Source: Pectinophora gossypiella (lineage: Eukaryota > Arthropoda > Insecta > Lepidoptera > Gelechiidae). Taken from it: a stretch of 64,000 nucleotides of DNA. The DNA is taken from assembly GCF_024362695.1 (NCBI RefSeq), contig NC_065417.1, forward strand, positions 4,953,001 through 5,017,000, given 5' to 3'. Both the position numbers and the translations under genes were made by a program. Under the pieces are notes generated by a model that searched no databases, was not told the DNA's origin, and worked only from the letters and a program-made list of their open reading frames with translations. Shown one piece after another: positions 45,608 to 57,654 of the stretch. How positions within the stretch are numbered: position 1 is the first letter of the stretch; the number at the start of each line of letters is the position of its first letter.

Positions 45608-45752
45608 CGATGTATCTGGCACGTGGCACGTGGCACAACGGGTGGAGGTGGACGCCCGGAGTCCCGAAGTGCCAGCAGAGTAGTATACAAATGAAAACAG
45701 GAGTCCAGCAGTAAACAGTTTATTCTAGAATATGTAATTGGCATTTCAAAAA

Positions 45753-46078
45753 CGGCCTCCGTGGTCCAGTGGTTGAGCGTTGGGCTCACGATCCGGAAGT
45801 CCCGGGTTCGAATCCCGGTGGGGACATATCACAAAAATCACTTTGTGATCCCTAATTTAGTTAGGACATTACAGGCTGATCACCTGATTGTTCAAAAAGT
45901 AAAACGATCCTTGCTTCGGAAGGCACGTTAAGCCGTTGGTCCCGGTTACTACTTACTGATGTAAGTAAGTAGTCGTTACATGAGCCATGTCAGGTGCCTT
46001 TGGCGGCTCAATAGTAACCCTGACACCAGGGTTGATGAGGTTGGTAATTCACCTTAAAACCCACACGATAGAAGAAGA
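45753..46078 (+). repeat. SINE family 1, best-preserved copy
   Basis: GGCCTCCGTGGTCCAGTGGT (A box), GGTTCGAATCCCGGTGGGGA (B box), the CTTCGGAAGGCACG hairpin and the tail CCCACACGATAGAAGAAGAA. Confidence 0.9.
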
Positions 46079-46171
46079 ATTCAAAAACAGGAACATAAGT
46101 CACAGTTGAACTACAATATATAAAATACAATATAACGAAAATAAAATGCAATGGATACGTAGATCACAGTC

Positions 46172-46295
46172 TTCTTTTCTTCTTCTTAATGTGTAGGTTG
46201 TAAGGTGGAATACCAACCTCATCAGCTCTGGTATCAGGGTTATTATTGAGCCATCAAACGCCCCTGACATGGCTCAAGTAACGACTACATACTAG
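46172..46295 (-). repeat. SINE family 1, 3' tail
   Basis: CTTCTTCTTAATGTGTAGG to GACATGGCTCAAGTAACGA. Confidence 0.65.
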
Positions 46296-46374
46296 ATCAC
46301 AGATAAAGATAGTGGACACGGCCGCAGTTAAGCAATATAGATGTTACTCTTAGCAAGGTCGCGGATGTAATGCG

Positions 46375-46676
46375 CCAGTGAAGAATAAAAGGAAGGAGCT
46401 GTTTAAAGAAATAAATATACTGACGGTCGCAAGTCAATATATTTATGAAAATATTTTGTATGTACGTAAAAATGTATCTCTCCTTCCGAGAAACTGTGAA
46501 AGGCATACTTACAATACAAGGAATAAAAATAAAATTGGTGTTCAAAATTCTAGATTAAATAAATTAAATTCATCTTTTTAGAGAATAAATTTAAAGCTCA
46601 CGTGAAGCTTACTTTATGTAAAAAAGCTTATTATAAGATTAATGATTACCTAAATGATAAAAATGTCTGGTATTGA
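46375..46676 (+). pseudogene. Non-LTR retrotransposon, C-terminal fragment
   Basis: KELFKEINILTVASQYIYEN and RHTYNTRNKNKI are characteristic of the region after the RT domain in CR1/Jockey-like LINEs. After a stop the homology continues weakly (FKAHVK ... YYKINDYLND). Broken and 5'-truncated. Confidence 0.7.
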
Positions 46677-47925
46677 ATGTATTCCTCTAGTTATTAAATA
46701 ACTTGTAATGTACCCTCATTGATTGAAAAGATGTGTTGCTGTTGCAGTTTCTTGTCATTTCTTCTCCTCAGCCATAACACCTTGCGAAATGACGTAAATT
46801 CAAAAAAAATTACATTGACCTTCAACTAGTTTATCCATGATAATTACGTTGAATAAATGATTCTGATTTCTGGAATTGTAGAATGGAAGAGAATTTGAAA
46901 TTTAAAGTGATTGGTGGTAAAAAGGCGAGGCCAGTATGAACAGAGTTTGCACTCTGGTATATATCTATCCATACCGATGAGAAGTAGTAGCGAGATAGCA
47001 AGTAACAACCGTAAACGGTTGGTTGATTAGAAACCGTCAACAGACTAATCTCCGGGTTATCTGCCTGTGCATGGGTACCAGCCGTGCTGGCATAATGAAG
47101 ACTAACTACTTCATTCCTAATACTTGTGAATGTATATCTACTTAGTCTATTAAGTGAATACATATTACGTACATGTACAGTCATGAGCAACCATGTCACA
47201 TTAACTTTTCTGACAAATTGAACTGTAAGTCTCACTAAATGTCAAATATGTTAGTGCGTTAGAGTCCTAAAGTGGGTACATTATATTGCTTATGACCGTA
47301 CATATCATGTAAATAAAACATGACAAAAACACAAGAAAAGAAAATAAGTACAACAACTAGTTTTACACATGATTCTGCTATTACACTACATTTTTGAACA
47401 ATTACGCCAGAAATGAGAAAATAAGTAATCATCACATTAACACAAAGTGAACAACGCCATCTATCGTGTGTTTGAGGAACGTCGATTGGAAAGTCCTCCA
47501 TTGAATGCGTAGGGTGCCTAACGATCGTTGCGACAGCGATTTTAAGACACTTAAATAAAATTAAGGTTCACCAGAATCAGACACATTATCCGTTGTAATT
47601 ACTATCCGCAAACGTTCTTAAATAAAGGTTTTATTATAATAGACTATCTGAACGCAGTTAGTACCAAATTTCGCATAATTTATAGTTCATTTAGCCATAA
47701 TGATGTTAGTATCGAGTTTCGCCGAACTTTCTCGAACATAGTGCAGTGGAAGTCAAAGTTCGCTATTATTGATCAATTAACGGCGTGCTATGAGTAATTA
47801 TGCAACGCTAAAATGTACTGCGCATTAATTATACATGTATAATATGTTACAGCCAAACCTTATAACCGGTGAAAACCACTTTTGACAGTAAAAATCAGGC
47901 CGACACATGGTTTTTACCAATGCCC
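46677..47925. other. Intergenic sequence with one MITE 5
   Basis: An internally deleted MITE 5 lies at 47176-47300 (TACAGTCATGAGCAACC to GCTTATGACCGTA). A 134-codon minus frame over 46831-47235 runs into the MITE and is not supported. Confidence 0.5.
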
Positions 47926-48360
47926 TTAGACAAAACCAGTGAAACTGATTTTCGCGTTCAAAAGTAGTTTTGACGGGTTTTGAGCTTTGGCTTTACCATT
48001 ACGCATACACTCACGCTTGTAAGCCTCAGAGGGCTGGACAGCGTTATAAGGTATCAGAGACATAAATCGCGCGCGTCGCGATTTATTCCAACTGAATTGA
48101 TATTCCGCATCTAAAGGAACTTTGTCATCACTTTTGATCATCATCATCATCATCATGTCATCCAAACCGTATCCGGCGACGGCGACTCCTAAATATCTAT
48201 CCCGGGTCGTTGTTGTGGTGGGCTCTGATGTGTTGAAGGTCCGGTCACACGGCACACAATAAAGCTGGCCTGACGAATTGAGTGTGTAGTTATAGAAGGG
48301 TTTCGGTCGAGTCTTCCGTATTTGGCGCTTTTCATTTGATCCAATAGGTTTATTTATCAC
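47926..48360 (-). CDS. Unassigned 144-codon reading frame
   Basis: Not recognised. It contains LYCVPCDRTFNT (a single C-x2-C), a T run, a run of six Met encoded by an (ATG)n tract, and a charged C-terminal part (KVPLDAEYQFSWNKSRRARF). A segment at its middle (about 48095-48139) is repeated just outside the frame at 48374-48419. It could be a relic exon, a transposon piece or chance. Confidence 0.25.
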   Translation of the reverse strand: MINKPIGSNEKRQIRKTRPKPFYNYTLNSSGQLYCVPCDRTFNTSEPTTTTTRDRYLGVAVAGYGLDDMMMMMMIKSDDKVPLDAEYQFSWNKSRRARFMSLIPYNAVQPSEAYKRECMRNGKAKAQNPSKLLLNAKISFTGFV

Positions 48361-48519
48361 ATAACATTAACGTTAATTGATATTCCACATTAAAAGGAAC
48401 TTTGTCATCACTTTTGATACTGAAGTTTTGAAGAATGTTGTCTTGATAGAAATGCATAACGTAACATAACAAATGCGTTATTGCTCACACGGGCAAAGTA
48501 AAACAAAAGACAAATGGAA

Positions 48520-49175
48520 AGAGTGCAATAGCCGGCCTTATTGCTAAGTAGCAATCTCTTTCAGGCGACCTTTGAGTATAGGAGATATTTAATATTATAT
48601 AATACAGCAAGGGGCGGATGGAGAGGGGGGTCATTGTCACACTTTCCACGTCGCCTGGTTTGGCTTGACAACTGAATACGGATATAGGTACTTACTGTTT
48701 ATACGCAAAATATAGCTATATAATATGTAGGTAGGTAGGTTTACAGATTTTCTGAAAAGTAGGTATACTTATACCTACATTTTAACCTAACCTAATTGTT
48801 GGATCAAAAAGATCACGTAACCACAAGCCTATTTACATTTAACTCGTATTAATTTGTGAGTAAGTATATCTAACCCAATTTGACAAAGTGGCACTCGCAA
48901 CGTAATTTTGTAATTAATTAAAACATCTTATGGTTTCCAACGGTATAAACGCCATATGTTATACAATATTCGTATAATTTTCTCGATGTCTTTCTAACTT
49001 TTCTAATAAGTAACTCTATAATTTTATTATTTGTGTGAAAAGTACGATTAGTTTTCTGAAACAAATAATGGTAAGTACTTTTCTAGGATAAAAAGTAAAC
49101 CGGTTGGGCCCATTATTTCATTATTAGAATAGATTTGACAGGTACATTGAGGGAATGAAAGTGTTCGTCACCTTA
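48520..49175. other. Intergenic; LINE 3' UTR scrap
   Basis: 48530-48580 has GGCCTTATTGCTAAGTAGCA and CTTTCAGGCGACC. A (TAGG)n run lies at 48726-48740. The rest is unassigned. Confidence 0.4.
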
Positions 49176-49364
49176 AAATAAATAAAAAATAAAATAAAAA
49201 TTCTTTATTCCAGACAGTGCCCATATCAATTACAATAGCGATCAAATTAAGTTATAATGAATTAAATTAAATATAGTAATACAATTAATTATTTTTCAAT
49301 TTAATCTAATACACTGATCACATACACACAAACACAGTCACACACGCACCGCATACACATGCCA
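49176..49364 (-). repeat. 3' UTR and A-rich tail of the LINE above it
   Basis: The minus strand runs from the frame stop through a GT-rich stretch to GGAATAAAGAATTTTTATTT, with a low-complexity AAATAAAAT end, i.e. a LINE 3' terminus. Confidence 0.6.
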
Positions 49365-50556
49365 TCACCGGCCCCCTACACAATGCAAGCGCCGCCACTC
49401 GGCGTGGATGGGGCTCGCGAGCCATCGGCGCGCGGCGCACACGACGGTGTTGGTGGACGCGAAGACCCTTGCCTCGGCGCCGGCGGCCGTCCGCCGCAGC
49501 AACGCCGCCCAGGCCGGCACCCTCCCGGCGGCGAACATCTCGGAGGCGCTGCACCAGCGCGGTAGGCGGTGCAGCGCGCGCCACGCGTTATTATACTGAA
49601 CGCGGATTTCGTGATACGCTCGCTTGGTATAATTGTACCATAGCTCCGCGGTATATAGGTTGGTGCAGTAGGCGGCAAAGAGCACCCGTTTGACAGGTTT
49701 ACCCCTTCACACTAAGCGCCCTCCGCTGTCTTTCCATGTCTTTCACGTCGCATAGATCGGATGTCATTATATGTCCCAGGTATTTGACTTCTTCGACTCT
49801 CTGTAGTGTCTGGCCATTCAGGTACAGTGGAGGCATACGGGACGGTGTATTTTTTGATTTGAATAACATACAAACCGATTTCTCAGTATTGTAATGCATA
49901 TTGTGCGTGGCAGCATACATCTCACATATATGCAGCAGGCGACGCATTGCCTCAATGGACGGTGCCAGCAGGACCATGTCGTCGGCGTAGCTAATGTGAT
50001 TCAGACATTTACCATTCATGTGGCAGCCAACCCCTGACTGTTCCAGTAGTTCACTTAATTTATCCATGTACAGGTTGAAGTACTGCGGCGAGCTGGATCC
50101 GCCCTGCCTCACTCCACAGTGTAGTCTTTCCGATTTAGAATATACTCCGTTCCATCGCACCTCGTTGCTTTGCTGTTGGTGCCAGCGCTCGAGCACTTTA
50201 ACAAAGGGTTCCGGCATGCCGCGCTCACGTAGTTTGACCCATAGCAGTGGATGAGAGACGCGATCAAATGCTTTGCTGAGGTCGAGGTAGCAAGCAATAA
50301 CTGAGGTTCCGTTGGCTTTGTAGTAGCTAACCACTTGTTTAACCACATATATGGCTGTAGAGGTTGAAACTTCGTTCTTGAAGCCCATCTGATAATCGCA
50401 GCTTTTTATGTGCTTCTCAGTAACGGCATGTATACTTTTTTCCAGTAGTCTCGCGATGATCGGGGCCAATGCAATCGGTCGGTAATTAGAGGATGATGTA
50501 GTGTTTTTAAGCCTATTCTTACGATCAATTAAGATCAATTTTCGCTTGCACTGCAA
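49365..50556 (-). pseudogene. 5'-truncated non-LTR retrotransposon reverse transcriptase (Rex1/CR1-like)
   Basis: Frame 49699-50556 carries RT motifs: NYRPIALAP, the LDLSKAFD motif A (about residue 91), RQGGSSSP motif B (about 150), and the intact catalytic YADD motif (about 190). At about 49702 a run of four G causes a +1 shift; the other frame (49365-49685) continues with AAYCTNLYTAELWYN, YNNAWRALHRLPRWCSASEM and on to a stop. The 5' half, including any endonuclease, is absent. Clade assignment is tentative. Confidence 0.85.
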
Positions 50557-51700
50557 GAATTACTTATACCAACATTCCGGTACAAAAAACAAAGCTGCCA
50601 ACATTTTAGTAAATGTCATATTTATCGTCCATCAAATTAATAAGGTTTTGCTTTATCAACAAAAATATGACATTTACCATCAATACTTGCATATTTATAT
50701 ATAATTGGCTCTTTTTAGATCAACAGCCTCTTCATATTCGCTTTAAATGAAAAGAAAACTATATTACTTCAAGCAAAACTTAACTTTCTAATCGCATAGT
50801 TAAGCATAATTTCCTGTGTAACAGGCACTTCTGTATGTGTGTATACAAAATGTATGTGCTTGCAACTTGACAACGAATCGATTTAATAACCTTTTCGGCC
50901 AGTGATTTTACTTACCTACATACTCATAAACTGCCTATATACGTCCCACTGCTGGGTACAGGCCTCCCCTCAATTAACCGGAGGGGGTACTTACTTACAT
51001 ACTTACTGTTTATTAAACAAATGTTTCAAAGCTAACAAAAATTAAATGAAAAATAAAATATAAAAATAAAAAACATTTTTATTTTTTTATTGTTATTTGT
51101 TTTTATTATTATTATTTAAAGTAATTATTTAATTAAATTTATTTGTATATTTTTTATGTTTTAGCTGTTAGTATTTTACTCGATTGTGACGAAGCAAAAA
51201 GTAGGGTTATGTGTTTGTTAAAGACACGCGTTTACCTTAGTATCTACTATCTAGTAAATTCCTACGTCGCATACCTATAGGTACCTAGTGAATATACTTA
51301 GGTTCTATATACTAGGTACTATGTATGTACCAATGTATCTCGGAATTGTTTATTGCATTTTTGTGCCATTCTATTTCCATTGTTACATCACTACAAAATA
51401 CTTACAAGTGTACTTACTTACACTTAACTGTCAAGAATAGTGATATGAAACATTGCGAAGAAAGTCAAGTTCTGTTTGTAACATTCAAAAGGATTCTATA
51501 AAAGGAACGCTCGCAATATTTGATACCTACAAGTTGTACAACAAAAATAAAATTTTAATGATGGAACATGAAATGCAACCGTTTACATGTCTTTGTCGAT
51601 CGGGTAACACTTAGAACATTTTAACTTTTCTAAATATTATCTAAAAAAGTACCTATATTTAACTTTACCTATATTTAATTATTGGCCCCGATTCCTGCAG
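50557..51700. other. Intergenic AT-rich DNA
   Basis: A small inverted repeat with AAATGTCATATTT lies at 50615-50680. A SINE 2 3' tail (minus) lies at 50928-50988. Otherwise unassigned. Confidence 0.4.
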
Positions 51701-52026
51701 ACACATCCTAATTTTATTTTAAGTTATATTCTGAACCGCCGAAAAAGGAAAGGGTCGGATGATTGGATTTTAAAATGAATGAATAACCCGGGCGAATAAA
51801 ATAGGCATCTTGCTCATATGCAACCCATTCGACGTGTGCTGTCAGCGTAAAACTATCGGATTATTGCCAATATAAAATTTTGGAAGGGGTTTGTTGTTTG
51901 TTGTTTTAAAATTTCACTCCAAAATTAACGTGTGTTCCATAAAATTCGGGTAATCGACGTTCCTTTCTTTTTTCAACACATAAAAAAATGTTAGGTATAA
52001 CTTAAAATAAAATTAGATGGTGTCTA
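51701..52026. mobile_element. MITE family 6, full copy
   Basis: GCAGACACATCCTAATTTTA at the left and AAAATTAGATGGTGTCTAC at the right are inverted. Confidence 0.75.
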
Positions 52027-52027
52027 C

Positions 52028-52415
52028 ATATTTTTTTTGACGTGACTTATTGTAGATTTGCCGCAGATGGCATTAACTACTTGGCCGGACAAATGGGGAG
52101 CGCTGAAGGCTCTCACCCGGTACAACGTTTAAGACAACAGGCCTGAGGGTGCCCAGTTGGGCGCGAACCTCGGCTCAGGGCGTCGTCTGAGAGGAAAAAT
52201 ATTTGAAAGAATTAATCGACCCTAGTGGGTCGATAGCGATAAGCGCTGAATGAGGGAAATCGTCGACCACGCCGGCGGGGTCGGTATCAGGGTCCTGAAG
52301 TGTTTGGTGTCGCGAGCTGATTGGCTGCCTCTATTGGTAGAGTAATCGGGTCGTCGGGATCGTATATTACGTCCTTCGGACGCCGATACTTTTCAGTAGG
52401 TACCGTCCCTAACCG
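52028..52415 (-). repeat. Retroposon R7, full-length copy
   Basis: Poly(T) then GACGTGACTTATTG at the left (the poly(A) end on minus), running to CTGATTGGCTGCC and TACGTCCTTCGGACGCC. It directly abuts MITE 6. Confidence 0.8.
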
Positions 52416-52534
52416 GAATGTACTGTACAGGAATTAGCACTATTACCACTACGCTCTAGTGAAGCGGTATATCTAAGTAAGTAAAACAAGTTTGTGATGT
52501 TATTACATATGAAATTCTTATTACTTGTACTCAG

Positions 52535-52700
52535 GTACAAATTCAAAAATATCTTTATTCAGTAGGCAATCGAATCGTCAATTTTTACAAACCGAACGTG
52601 TTAAGTATTCAAAAAAACTACTGCTTCTCAAAACCTGTATAGCCGAGAAAAAGTAGCTGCAAGAAAATCCTCGACACAGGGCCTTGGACGTTCTTGAAAA
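52535..52700 (-). repeat. LINE 3' UTR repeat X
   Basis: AATATCTTTATTCAGTAGGC and AGCTGCAAGAAAATCCTCGA. Confidence 0.65.
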
Positions 52701-53199
52701 AAAAAACAGAAAATGTACTTTGAGATCCTTCCAAAAAGCAGTTCAAAAATTAGCATTCAAGTGCACAATGTAATTTAAAAGTTACCTAAGGTGTGAAGAT
52801 ATAAGCAGTTTTCAATAATCCAAGCAAAAAAAATATGCTGGAGGACATAAATATTCACAAATTAATTCATTTCTCAAAATACGCTCAACATAGTTCACAG
52901 CAACGTCTCTTAAAAAAATATGTACATGCACTATCTACTTATACAGTCGAGAGAACGGAGTCAAGTCAAATGTTGATTTTCCCAGTCACAGAATTAAGTA
53001 GTTCACTGTGCAGTGGATAACTCGCGAGTCTGTTCCTACTAGAATAGAATAGAATAGAATAGAAAATTATAGTTCGGCACGAAACAGAAAAAAATGGCGC
53101 GTATTAACACCGCTTTCGGGGAAATACGAAAGCGCTGATATTTTCATAATACTCAAAAACATTAAAGTAAAATAGCAAATAGCAATAGTGACAGTAGGC
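52701..53199. other. Unassigned; short (AGAAT)n run
   Basis: AGAATAGAATAGAATAGAA near 53041; nothing else recognised. Confidence 0.4.
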
Positions 53200-53465
53200 T
53201 CCGCCCTATTACATGGGACTTAAACATAACGGCGTGCTACTATAGGTTGTATACTATATACCACTGCCTACCCCTTCAGGGATATAGCTGTGATGCTATG
53301 TTATGTGAAATCGAATCCCCTCTCATTTTCCCTACATGGGTCGGAAGGTCAGACAGGCAGTTACTTCTGTAAAAACCGGATCTGTCAAATCTTCTGAAGA
53401 ATTGACAGGTCCGGTTTTCAGGTAAGCGGACCTGTGCAAAACAGAATACGGGAAATGATGATGAT
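53200..53465 (+). repeat. Interspersed repeat plus SINE family 5, 3' half
   Basis: 53200-53300 matches 10975. 53300-53465 has GGTCGGAAGGTCAGACAGGC and ends GGGAAATGATGATGATG. A short internal duplication around TTCTGAAGAATTGACAGG is specific to this copy. Confidence 0.65.
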
Positions 53466-53643
53466 GTTTGCTTTACATATAATTGTATACATATTGTTAA
53501 TGACGCGACCGTGTGGAGAAGCCACCATGGTATTCTAGTGAGTTTGAGCCTTTATTTTATATTTTTATACACCTACTGTTAAATTGTTCTAAATATAAAA
53601 ATGCTGATTGAGGGGATCACTGTGCTCAGCAAGGAGACACGTA

Positions 53644-53848
53644 TACAGGGTGTTAGTGACATCGTAACGAATACTGAGGGGGAAGATTCAGACCATGATT
53701 CTGAGTTGATATGAAATGGAATTTCCTGTCGGAAAATTCATGAAAATTTTACTGTTTTTTTTTTATTATTTTCAGTTCCATACTTTCAGAATCATGGTGT
53801 GAATTATCCTTCAAAGTTTTTGTTATGATGTCACTAGCCCCCTGTATA
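53644..53848 (+). mobile_element. MITE family 4 copy
   Basis: TACAGGGTGTTAGTGACATC to CCTGTATAG. TA flanks suggest a Tc1/mariner-type target. Confidence 0.8.
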
Positions 53849-54264
53849 GACTATTTATGTTTGTGTGTATAAAAATACTATAATTACGTAAATCGACGGG
53901 TTATATCACAAAGAGCGATGATACTAACCCTCCTTTGTTATGTGAAGGTTGGTTGGTGTCATTATAGCCGAATGAGTTAAATTTGCTATTATGTCGTAGG
54001 TAATTTGATTAATGAATTTTATTTTGTGGATATAGAGTTGGATTAATCAATAAACTTACAGATTTTTAATCTACAGAGAAGAACTTTTATATAAGAGAAT
54101 TTTGTTTTATATATATATATTGCTACACCTATATACCTATTTTTTATTTAAACGTCATTTCTGAGTTTTTAAAGTTAACTGTTAAAAGTAGGTAGCGGTA
54201 CTTACTTATAAATAAAATAAATAAAAAGTCAACAATATACAAATATGGATAAGTTTTCATGGCT

Positions 54265-54350
54265 GATTCCTGGTAGTGGTTGCCTGGAAGAAATCGCTTC
54301 AGAGCAATAAGACCGCCCATTTGTACTGTTGCTAAGTGCTTTATGAACGA
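54265..54350 (+). repeat. LINE 3' UTR fragment
   Basis: GGTTGCCTGGAAGAAATCGC and AGCAATAAGACCGCCCATTT, a common lepidopteran LINE 3' UTR. Confidence 0.6.
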
Positions 54351-54827
54351 TTGTATGTTTTGTTTGTGTGCATAATCATCATCATCTTTTATTTATAAGT
54401 AAGTAAATTGCTCCTCGTAAATCTTATCGAGTTGGGCGGATACCTAAGAAGTCAACTTTCAAGGTAATTTATTTATTTTACTTAACTTTAAAGATAAATG
54501 ATGATTGCCTATTGGACAGACAACATGTGCATAGCCTGATAAAGTAGAACAAAAACACATCAATGGCATTTCGCTGGTTTTGTGACTTCATCCATTAATT
54601 TGAGGTTAGCCATCAATGGAATTTATTTATAGATTTACCGAAACAGTTTTCTATTCACTCAATGCTATTTTTATCATAGAATTTAACCTATCTACGTATA
54701 AAGTAAAAAAGCAATAAAAGCTTAATTAGAGGCTTAGTATGTAGGTTAATAGGTATTACAAACGGGTCGATAATTGGGTGATTGCATACATACCATTAGA
54801 TAGGTACCTAAATAAATAGCCTATATA

Positions 54828-55123
54828 CAGGTGTTAGTGACATCGTAACAAATACTGAGGGGGACGGATCAGACTATAATTCTGAGTTAATGTCAAGATA
54901 GATAGATAAAATACTTTATTGAGCACAATAGACACAAAATACAGAAATAAGAACAACAGATACAGAAAGGCACAATAGGCGGCCTTATTGCTCATGCAGC
55001 TATTCAAAATAATTAAAAAAAAACATGACTTTTGCAACGGATAATTCCACTTGATAACTACTAAGAATCATGGTCTAAATCACCCTTTAAAGTATTCGTT
55101 ACTATGTGACTAACAACCTGTAT
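54828..55123 (+). mobile_element. MITE family 4 with nested LINE tail
   Basis: Arms at 54833-54895 and 55022-55121. The insert 54896-55020 carries ATACTTTATTGAGCACAATA (a reverse LINE end). Confidence 0.75.
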
Positions 55124-55372
55124 ACATCCCACTGCTGGGCACAGGTCCAGAGTAGGGGGGTTGGGGGTGGTTGATGTATTATAATTACTTCAAGATTTTG
55201 TAAATGAGCCAATCCAAATGGTTTATATACCTATAATTTATTTTAATAAGATACAAACAATATTTTTTAAGCTGATTGTTTTTATTGTTATGTTTTACGT
55301 ATTCATATACGAAACCTTAAATATTTTTTAAATTTTTGTAATATTAAACTAAAATAAAATTATTAAAATAAA

Positions 55373-56170
55373 ATTTCTATTGAAAATGAAATCGATAAAA
55401 CATTAACGGATGTAGTTAAATGGATGAATGATAATGATTTAGTAATAAACATAAACAAAACAAAAGTCATGCAAATATTATCGTATAATTCCGCTCGAAT
55501 ACCATTACAACTGACTTATAACGATGTATTAATCGAACAAGTGAATTATTTTAAATTTTTAGGTGTAAATATTGACGAACACCTTAATTGGAAAAATCAT
55601 ATTGATCACATATGTCAAAGATTAAGTCGTTTTACTTTTGCTTTAAAAAAGTTACGAAATAATGTGTCGATCGAATGCGCATTGACAGCCTATCATGGCT
55701 ATGTTTCATCAATACTCACGTTTGGCCTTGTACTTTGGGGTAACTCTGTCGATATCAATAGAGCTTTCAAGCTTCAGAAGAGATGTGTTCGGGCTATTTG
55801 CAATGCATGGTTCTTAGAAAGCTGTAAACCATTATTCTTGGAACTTAAAATATTACCTTTACCATGTTTATATATAAGAGACGCTTGCATTTTTGTGAAA
55901 AAACATCCTGAATTTTTTAAAACTATTAGAGATGTGTCTAGCAGGAGAGTCAGATCTCAATATATTAATATGCTTTATCGTCCTCCTAGTAAGTGTTATA
56001 TTTATGATAAAAATGTGTATAATATGACTATAGTAATTTATAATAACATCCCTGAAAATTTAAAAATGACACAAATGCCTAAATTTAAATCTGCTTTGAC
56101 AAACTGGCTTTTCCAGCATTGCTTTTATAGTGTGGAAGAATATTTAGATAGGGATAAAAATATTGACTGA
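55373..56170 (+). pseudogene. Non-LTR retrotransposon, C-terminal half of ORF2
   Basis: Open frame ending at 56170. The ATG at 55424 is internal, as the frame continues upstream (IDKTLTDVVKWMNDNDLVIN). It contains INKTKVMQI, YFKFLGVNIDEHLNWKNHI, KLQKRCVRAICNAW, KPLFLELKILPLPCLYI and FKSALTNWLF, the order seen after the YADD motif in CR1/Jockey-like LINEs. Truncated 5' just past the RT catalytic site; otherwise uninterrupted, so a fairly young insertion. Confidence 0.85.
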
Positions 56171-56378
56171 AGAATATTATCATTTTTTTATATCTAATAT
56201 TATCATTAGTATTTGTAAAATTGAAATCTATTTTATTCTGTTATTTGTATTGCTGAAATTGTAAAAATCAAATATTTGTATGCCTGCATGCAGGTTGAAT
56301 ACACATGTGCCTCAGTATTGTATAACATCATTATGTACTGTATTCACACAAATAAAGGTTTACTTTACTTTACTTTAC
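56171..56378 (+). repeat. 3' UTR and (CTTTA)n tail of the LINE
   Basis: Ends AATAAAGGTTTACTTTACTT with repeated TTTAC units; a SINE 2 tail follows at once. Confidence 0.7.
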
Positions 56379-56382
56379 TAAA

Positions 56383-56500
56383 CACCTCCACCAACCCGCA
56401 TTGGAGCAGCGTGGTGGAGTATGCTCCATACCCCCTCCGGTTGATTTAGGGGAAGACTGTGCCCAGCACTGGGACATATATAGGCTGTTTATATGTGTGT
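56383..56500 (+). repeat. SINE family 2, 3' domain
   Basis: CACCTCCACCAACCCGCATT ... GTGCCCAGCACTGGGACAT ... AGGCTGTTTATATG. Confidence 0.75.
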
Positions 56501-57334
56501 AAGCAAAACATTAGATTGTATTTGTAAAAGACAAGAAAAAACATTTTTTTTGTGGTCGAATACACTTTTTTATTTATGAAGTTGTAGTGTGTGTTTTTTG
56601 TATTGTATTGTAATGGATATAAATAAAATAGTACGCACAAATTCAAAAACAATTTCGAAAATGATTGGTAGACCCGAGCGGAATCGACCCTGCGACCTTA
56701 CAGTGAGAGCTTCAATAAGTCATTCCAAATTCTTTTTGAACTCCTTCTTCAGAAGACAAAAAATGAGATAATAATTATTAAGAAAGCCCCATGATGTAAT
56801 CAAAGTAAACAGAATTAAACTTGAATCAAATTTTCTTTCTTAAAGTTCTGTAAAAGATAAAATTATTTTGTTGGAAGCTACCATCCTTAAAAAAGTTGTT
56901 ATTAATTTATGATGTTTGGTAATCGTTAAACGTTACAGCTCATAGTTTTTGCTGTAAAAGAAATTACCTTGTCAACGCTGAAAAGGAAATAACAGAAAAG
57001 AGGTGGGGTTTTGGCAAATTAATGTACTTAGGTTAGTAAAAAGGATGATGAATATTTGTGGCTTGAATCAGGTTATTTTTTCAATAATATTTACTTGGGT
57101 TGCCTCTTGCTCACATTATAAAAATAACACAACAACATAACAAAATATAGGATCACGAAGCGGCAGACAGTAGTAATACATCCACTATGTTTGAGTCCCA
57201 CGTAATTAGGGGGAGAACCTATTGCCATTAACTGGGAATAAATCCTTAAAACACATAATAAATAAAAAAATATGAGGTATAAAATAGTAAAGTAATAAAT
57301 AAATATTGTTATTGTTAAGAGAGATCGTGAAGAT
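56501..57334. other. Unassigned AT-rich sequence
   Basis: No gene recognised; a weak copy of the GGGACTTAAAC-type repeat may lie near 57205-57260. Confidence 0.35.
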
Positions 57335-57375
57335 CCCAGCAGTGAGCGTCGTACGGCTGATGATGATGATGATTG
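57335..57375 (+). repeat. RTE 3' end scrap
   Basis: CCCAGCAGTGAGCGTCGTAC then GGCTGATGATGATGATGA, as at 9500-9545. Confidence 0.65.
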
Positions 57376-57459
57376 TTACTTTTAAAAAATAAATTATTAT
57401 TTTGAAAAGAGAAAGGGTTATTTGGTCTACCTACTGAAACGGCTAATGAAAAGCTTTTA

Positions 57460-57600
57460 AAAAATAATAATAATAATATTCTTTATTTCACAAATTTTAG
57501 TTACATCGTGGCCGAGACCTCCCATTAAGTAATCCTAGGATACTTGTGGCGGGAATGTCTCGCAATTTAAAAGGGGTAGTACAGTTTGTGAGTTAAGATA
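57460..57600 (-). repeat. LINE 3' end fragment with (AAT)n
   Basis: AATAATAATAATATTCTTTA and ACATCGTGGCCGAGACCTCC; the reverse complement of a LINE tail. Confidence 0.5.
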
Positions 57601-57654
57601 AGTAATAACAAATAGAATAGAAGTAATAGCTTATATGTTGATAAACCAATAACT

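Noticed and set aside
45753..45840. tRNA-gene-like A and B boxes (also at 61331, 22333, 62278)
   Set aside because: All are followed by the same long SINE body and occur many times; the acceptor stems do not close as in a functional tRNA.
46831..47235. 134-codon minus-strand frame
   Set aside because: It runs into MITE family 5 at its start and has no protein-like composition or homology that I can recognise.
49318..49693. Several GC-rich frames on both strands
   Set aside because: Only the minus frame 49365-49685 continues the reverse transcriptase; the others are shadows.
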